From assembly GCF_030530745.1 (NCBI RefSeq), contig NZ_JAUMUI010000003.1:62001-126000 (forward strand): 64,000 bases of DNA, in the 5' to 3' direction. The DNA is from Neisseria sp. (GTDB lineage: Bacteria; Pseudomonadota; Gammaproteobacteria; Burkholderiales; Neisseriaceae). Shown piece after piece: positions 60,096-64,000 of this stretch. Below the pieces are notes generated by a model, which ran no database searches, was not told the DNA's origin, and was given only the letters and a program-made list of their open reading frames with translations. Within the stretch, counting starts at the first letter, position 1. Each line of letters begins with the position of its first letter. Made by a program: the position numbers and the translations under genes.

Positions 60096-62273
60096 CTATT
60101 GCGCCTTGGCCACGCGCCGCCAGTGGTGCAGCAGCGGTTCGGTATAGCCGTTGGGCTGCTCCGTGCCCTTAAATATCAAATCACAGGCGGCGAGGAAAGC
60201 GGGCGAGGTATCGAAACGTCCGGTCATCGGTGTGTAGGCGGGGTCGCCTTCGTTTTGCCTGTCCACCACGCCGGCCATGCGCTCCAGCGTTTCACGCACC
60301 TGCGCTTCACCCACCACGCCGTGCAGCAGCCAGTTGGCGATGTGCTGGCTGGAAATGCGCAGGGTGGCGCGGTCTTCCATTAAGCCTACGTTGTGGATGT
60401 CGGGCACTTTCGAGCAGCCCACTCCCTGCTCCACCCAGCGCACCACATAACCGAGTATGCCTTGGCAGTTGTTGTCGAGTTCCTGCCTGATTTCGTCGTC
60501 AGACCACATCCGGCCGTCTGAAAACGGAATGGTGAGCAAATCGCCGGTATAGTTTTGCGGCGGTTGCGCGAGCAGCGTTTTCTGCACGTCGAACACGTTC
60601 ACCTGATGGTAATGCAGGGCGTGCAGGGTGGCGGCGGTGGGCGACGGCACCCAGGCGGTGGTGGCGCCGGATTTGGGGTGGCCGATTTTCTGTTTGAGCA
60701 TTTCGGCCATCAAATCGGGCATCGCCCACATGCCTTTGCCGATTTGCGCTTTGCCCGGCAGGCCGCATTGCAGGCCGGTTTGCACATTGCTCAATTCGTA
60801 GGCGTTAATCCATTTGCTCGACTTCATATCGCCTTTGCGGATAAATGCGCCGCCCTGCATGGAGGTATGCATTTCGTCGCCGGTGCGGTCGAGGAAGCCC
60901 GTGTTGATGAACACCACGCGCTCTTTGGCGGCCCGAATGCAGGCGGCAAGGTTGGCGGAAGTGCGGCGCTCTTCGTCCATAATGCCCATTTTGAGGGTGT
61001 TGCGCGGCAGTTTGGCCAAATCTTCAAAGGCGGCGAACAATTCGTCGGCAAACGCCACTTCTTCGGGGCCGTGCATTTTCGGCTTCACAATATACACCGA
61101 GCCTGCGCGGCTGTTTTTGTTTTCGCTGCGGTTCAGGTCGAAGAGGGCTATCAGGGCGGTCATCACGCCGTCGAGTATGCCTTCGGGAATTTCGTTGCCC
61201 GCTTCATCGAGCACGGCGGGAGTGGTCATCAGATGGCCGACGTTGCGGATAAACAAAAGCGAGCGGCCGGGCAGTTTGAAGCCGCCGCTGCCGTCGGGCT
61301 TGGTGTAGGCGCGGTCGGCATTGAGGCTGCGGGTGAAAGTTTTGCCGCCTTTTTCCACTTCTTCGGTGAGCGTACCGGTCATCAGGCCGAGCCAGTTGGC
61401 GTACACCAGCGCTTTGTCTTCGCCGTCAACCGCGGCCACCGAGTCTTCGCAGTCCATGATGGTGCTCAGGGCCGCTTCGAGCACGATGTCTTTCACGCCG
61501 GCGGGGTCTTGGCTGCCGATGGGGCTGTTTTTGTCGATGAGGATGTCGATGTGCAGGCCGTTGTGCAGAAACAGCAGCGAGGAAGGCGCATCGGCGCTGC
61601 CGTTGTAGCCTGCGAAGAGTTCGGGCGAAGCCTGGCCGCTCTCGCTGCCGTCGTTCAGTTTGGCTTTCAGACGGCCTTCCGAAACGGTGTAGGCCGCAAC
61701 GTCTTTATGGCTGCCTTTCGCCAACGGAATGCTGTTGTCGAGAAATTCGCGGGCAAACGCAATCACGGCGTCGCCGCGTTTGGGGTTGTAGCCTTTACCG
61801 GGCGCCAAACCGCCGCTCTGATCGATGGCGTCGGTGCCGTAAAGCGCGTCGTAAAGGCTGCCCCAGCGGGCGTTGGCGGCATTGAGTGCGTAGCGGGCGT
61901 TGTTAATCGGCACCACCAGCTGCGGCCCGGCCTGTTCGGAAAGCTCGCGGTCGACATTGGCGGTGGCGATTTTGAATTCTGCGGGCGCCTCAACCAGATA
62001 ACCCAGCTCTTTCAAAAATGCCTGATACGCGGCTTCGTCTTTCACCGCACCGGGATTCTGCCTGTGCCAAGCGTCGATTTGTGCCTGAATTTCATCGCGC
62101 TTTTGCAGCAAGGCGCGGTTTTTCGGGGCGAATTTCTGCACCAAACCGGTAAAGCCCTTCCAAAATTCAGCCGATTCGACTTTCGGATGCTTGGCCAATA
62201 CTTCGTTTTCGATAAATTGATAAAGACGATCGTCCACCTGCAAACCGGCGGCGCGGGTATAGCTGTATGCCAT
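60096..62273 (-). CDS. glcB: Malate synthase G
   Basis: Condenses glyoxylate and acetyl-CoA to malate. The 725 residues are the long monomeric G isoform. Family segments are [58 protein letters not shown] (catalytic Arg) and [16 protein letters not shown]-like [24 protein letters not shown] and the C-terminal [25 protein letters not shown] complete the active site. No isocitrate lyase or glycolate gene is near. An uptake sequence is read within GRLKAKL. Confidence 0.96.
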   Translation of the reverse strand: MAYSYTRAAGLQVDDRLYQFIENEVLAKHPKVESAEFWKGFTGLVQKFAPKNRALLQKRDEIQAQIDAWHRQNPGAVKDEAAYQAFLKELGYLVEAPAEFKIATANVDRELSEQAGPQLVVPINNARYALNAANARWGSLYDALYGTDAIDQSGGLAPGKGYNPKRGDAVIAFAREFLDNSIPLAKGSHKDVAAYTVSEGRLKAKLNDGSESGQASPELFAGYNGSADAPSSLLFLHNGLHIDILIDKNSPIGSQDPAGVKDIVLEAALSTIMDCEDSVAAVDGEDKALVYANWLGLMTGTLTEEVEKGGKTFTRSLNADRAYTKPDGSGGFKLPGRSLLFIRNVGHLMTTPAVLDEAGNEIPEGILDGVMTALIALFDLNRSENKNSRAGSVYIVKPKMHGPEEVAFADELFAAFEDLAKLPRNTLKMGIMDEERRTSANLAACIRAAKERVVFINTGFLDRTGDEMHTSMQGGAFIRKGDMKSSKWINAYELSNVQTGLQCGLPGKAQIGKGMWAMPDLMAEMLKQKIGHPKSGATTAWVPSPTAATLHALHYHQVNVFDVQKTLLAQPPQNYTGDLLTIPFSDGRMWSDDEIRQELDNNCQGILGYVVRWVEQGVGCSKVPDIHNVGLMEDRATLRISSQHIANWLLHGVVGEAQVRETLERMAGVVDRQNEGDPAYTPMTGRFDTSPAFLAACDLIFKGTEQPNGYTEPLLHHWRRVAKAQ

Positions 62274-62524
62274 ATCGGGTTCTCCTGAAATATTTTTCTC
62301 ATTGCACCCTACCGCAGCTGCTGCGGCAAAGTTAAGGCAAAAATACCATTAATCTCGGGAATAATCCATAGTTTTAAACCGCTAACCTGCAACAGGCCGT
62401 CTGAAAAAAGTTTTTATACACAATCTGTTTCAACAGACTACATACAACATGCCTTACAAAAACCGACAGGCTGCCCTAAAATGCGTTTCAAACGGCCAAG
62501 GCCGTCTGAAAAAGGAACCCATCG

Positions 62525-62953
62525 ATGAAAACCAGCGCAAGAAACCAATTCGCCGGCACCGTTAAAGCCATCAGGCAAGACACAGTAAACAGCGAAGTAA
62601 CCATCGCCCTGCCCGGCGGGCAGGAACTGGTGGCCGCCATCACCCGCAGCAGCTGCGACAACCTGAATCTGGCGGCAGGCAGCCCCGTGGTCGCCTTGAT
62701 TAAATCCACCCACATCGTTATCGCCACCGATTTGGATCACATCAAACTTTCCGCCCGCAACCAGTTAAACGGCATTATCAGCGATATCGAACGCGGTGCG
62801 GTGAACTCGGTGATAACGCTTGATGTCGGCGGCGGCACGCTGATAACGGCGGGCATCACCATGCAGAGCACCGAGCAGCTCGATCTGCGCCCCGGCCAAA
62901 AAGCAACCGCGATATTCAAAGCCGGCAGTGTGATTTTGGGCGTATTGGCCTGA
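62525..62953 (+). CDS. Molbindin-type TOBE protein (two Mop domains)
   Basis: A 142-residue cytoplasmic protein made of two similar Mop/TOBE repeats (about 4-67 and 75-140). Each begins SARNQ(F/L)xGxI and ends with an AxIKSTHIVIA or AIFKAGSVILGV strand. Such di-Mop proteins bind molybdate or tungstate and act as stores or carriers. It has no DNA-binding or ABC domain, so it is not ModE or ModC. The start has AAAGGAAC upstream. Molybdenum would serve enzymes encoded elsewhere. Confidence 0.85.
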   Translation: MKTSARNQFAGTVKAIRQDTVNSEVTIALPGGQELVAAITRSSCDNLNLAAGSPVVALIKSTHIVIATDLDHIKLSARNQLNGIISDIERGAVNSVITLDVGGGTLITAGITMQSTEQLDLRPGQKATAIFKAGSVILGVLA

Positions 62954-62980
62954 ATATAGTCAGACTACTTACTTAGCAAC

Positions 62981-63064
62981 GATTCCGTCATACCCGGGCT
63001 TGACCCGGGTATCTCTTTTTCTTCTAAAACAAAAAGATGCTCGGGTCAAGCCCGAGCATGACGC
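62981..63064. repeat. Palindromic repeat pair (dRS3-like) forming a long hairpin
   Basis: A unit of about 27 bp with the arms ATACCCGGG and CCCGGGTAT occurs at 62981-63013. It occurs again in inverted form at 63036-63064 (GCTCGGGTCAAGCCCGAGC). CTTTTT and AAAAAG also pair, so the two units can fold into one long stem. It lies after the molbindin stop and may act as a terminator. Confidence 0.65.
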
Positions 63065-63089
63065 AAGTGTTTTAAGGTACCTAAACAAC

Positions 63090-63103
63090 TTGCAAAGGTC
63101 TCA
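63090..63103 (+). mobile_element. Solo end of the MITE-like repeat
   Basis: TTGCAAAGGTCTCA is identical to the right end of the elements at 12905 and 13645, but no interior sequence is next to it. Confidence 0.4.
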
Positions 63104-63107
63104 AAAA

Positions 63108-63137
63108 GATACCTGGGCCAAGCCCGGGTATGACGCG
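63108..63137 (-). repeat. Third copy of the palindromic 27-bp unit
   Basis: GATACCTGGGCCAAGCCC followed by GGGTATGACGC. Inverted relative to the copy at 62981, with three changes. Confidence 0.6.
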
Positions 63138-63182
63138 TGTACTTTATATCAAGCTGATTAACTAAGGCCGTCTGAAAACACG

Positions 63183-64000
63183 CTACACCATGCCTATGCC
63201 CGACACTTCCCGCGCCATTTTGGCAGCGGCGTTATCGGTCATGCCGCCGACGAAATCGAGAATCTTCATATAGGCTTCATACAGGCTGTCGCTGCGGGTA
63301 ACGGGTTCGCTGTTTTTCAGCAGTTCCAACGCGAGCGACTGGCGGGTGTTAACCTGCCCCTGTGTAATCAGCGCATGGGCGGCGGGAACCAGCAGGTCGA
63401 GAATCGAGCCCAAGCAGGGGAAGGCGGCGATTTCGGTCATCAGTTTGCTTTGGTGGCGGAAAATGCGTGTGCGCGCCAGCTCTTTGGCTTTTTCGAGCGT
63501 ATTCTGCACTTCGGGGCTGCACAGGGCGAGCAAATCCCTGCCTTTGAAATGGTTGGACAGCAAATCCTGCTGGTGCGTCATAAAGGTTTGCGCCACGTCT
63601 TCAATCGCCCGCCCGATGGCCATGCCGCGCAGCATGGCGCAGCGTTGCAGGCTGCTTTGCGCCTGCCATGCGCCGGCGGTTTCGGTGAAGGTGAGTTCGG
63701 CCAAAATGCTTTCCACTTCGGCATCGCCGAGCAGGCCGATTTCGACGGCGTCTTCCAAATCGAGCAAGGCGTAGCAGATGTCGTCGGCGGCTTCCATCAG
63801 GTAAGACAGCGGATGGCGCGCCCAGCGGTCGCCGCCCTGCCCGATTAATCCCAATTCGTCGGCCACGCGGCGGATAAACGGCAGCTCGGTTTGGTAGATA
63901 TTGAATTTTTTGCGGCCGTTGGGGTCGAGCGTGGTCCACGGGTATTTCAGCAGCGCGCCTATGGTGGCCGCCGTCAGCCGCATACCGCCTTTGCCGCGGT
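63183..64000 (-). CDS. dgt: Deoxyguanosinetriphosphate triphosphohydrolase-like protein (3' part, runs off window)
   Basis: HD-domain dNTP triphosphohydrolase, cleaving dNTP to deoxynucleoside and triphosphate. The visible 272 C-terminal residues include LKYPWTTLDPNGRKKFNIYQTE and RHPLSYLMEAADDICYALLDLEDAVEIG, the last part of the HD metal site with its conserved Asp residues. A helical C-terminal domain follows, ending REVSGIGMV. The N-terminal HD motif lies beyond the window edge. The frame is open to base 64000. Confidence 0.93.
   Translation of the reverse strand, partial: RGKGGMRLTAATIGALLKYPWTTLDPNGRKKFNIYQTELPFIRRVADELGLIGQGGDRWARHPLSYLMEAADDICYALLDLEDAVEIGLLGDAEVESILAELTFTETAGAWQAQSSLQRCAMLRGMAIGRAIEDVAQTFMTHQQDLLSNHFKGRDLLALCSPEVQNTLEKAKELARTRIFRHQSKLMTEIAAFPCLGSILDLLVPAAHALITQGQVNTRQSLALELLKNSEPVTRSDSLYEAYMKILDFVGGMTDNAAAKMAREVSGIGMV

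Noticed and set aside
60555-62288. Open frame of 577 codons on the plus strand
   Set aside because: Antisense to glcB with low-complexity composition; no start context or family match.

Overview
The window is chromosomal DNA from a member of the genus Neisseria (Neisseriaceae, Betaproteobacteria). The clearest sign is the DNA uptake sequence AGGCCGTCTGAA (AG dialect; only a few copies are ATGCCGTCTGAA), which occurs dozens of times on both strands. It is often paired as an inverted repeat just after a stop codon, where it probably doubles as a terminator. A Correia element, an EarP/EF-P(Arg32) pair, a Slam protein, AniA/NorB and a lipoyl-domain LpdA all fit this genus. The species cannot be named from the sequence alone.

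Layout. 1-5110: pyruvate dehydrogenase cluster read leftward (aceE, aceF, 5' part of lpdA). 5786-12719: a choline/carnitine acyltransferase-family gene, a NirV-like protein and aniA read leftward, then norB read rightward, so that nitrite and NO reduction share one divergent control region. 13076-20617: ubiC-ubiA, serC, smr, an SDR gene, a perM-like gene and purM. 20618-22490: an AT-rich island with a decayed transposase, a double-glycine bacteriocin-like gene with a small membrane protein, and palindromic repeats. 22491-38897: slam, rlmK-like, hemA, glnB, purL, aroC, ilvD, hisH-hisA-hyp-hisF and trpS. 38898-41424: a second AT-rich island with three more bacteriocin-like genes interleaved with small membrane proteins. 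41631-64000: clpB, a deoxynucleoside kinase gene, folK, sirB2-like, recD, tpx, lepA-lepB, tRNA-Val and tRNA-Asp, lptFG, pepA, earP-efp, an aminotransferase gene, glcB, a molbindin gene and the 3' part of dgt.

The most interesting content is the bacteriocin-like system. Four small genes encode peptides with a leader ending in VSGG followed by a Gly/Ala-rich, glycine-zipper-like mature part. Each is followed by one or two short hydrophobic proteins, the usual arrangement of class II bacteriocin or microcin plus immunity. Two of the genes share a duplicated upstream region of about 285 bp containing a poly-A tract of different length (16 versus 18). A third gene has lost its promoter and the first half of its leader, like a silent cassette. 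No exporter is present, so processing and export would have to be encoded elsewhere.

Other notable points are the AniA nitrite reductase with a fused C-terminal cytochrome c domain, a textbook FNR box exactly 41.5 bp from the inferred aniA start, a three-half-site operator at norB, a carnitine-acyltransferase homologue beside pyruvate dehydrogenase, a small family of MITE-like repeats with GAGACCTTTGC ends, an orphan slam gene, a sigma-32-type clpB promoter, and an intergenic region with two perfect DnaA boxes.
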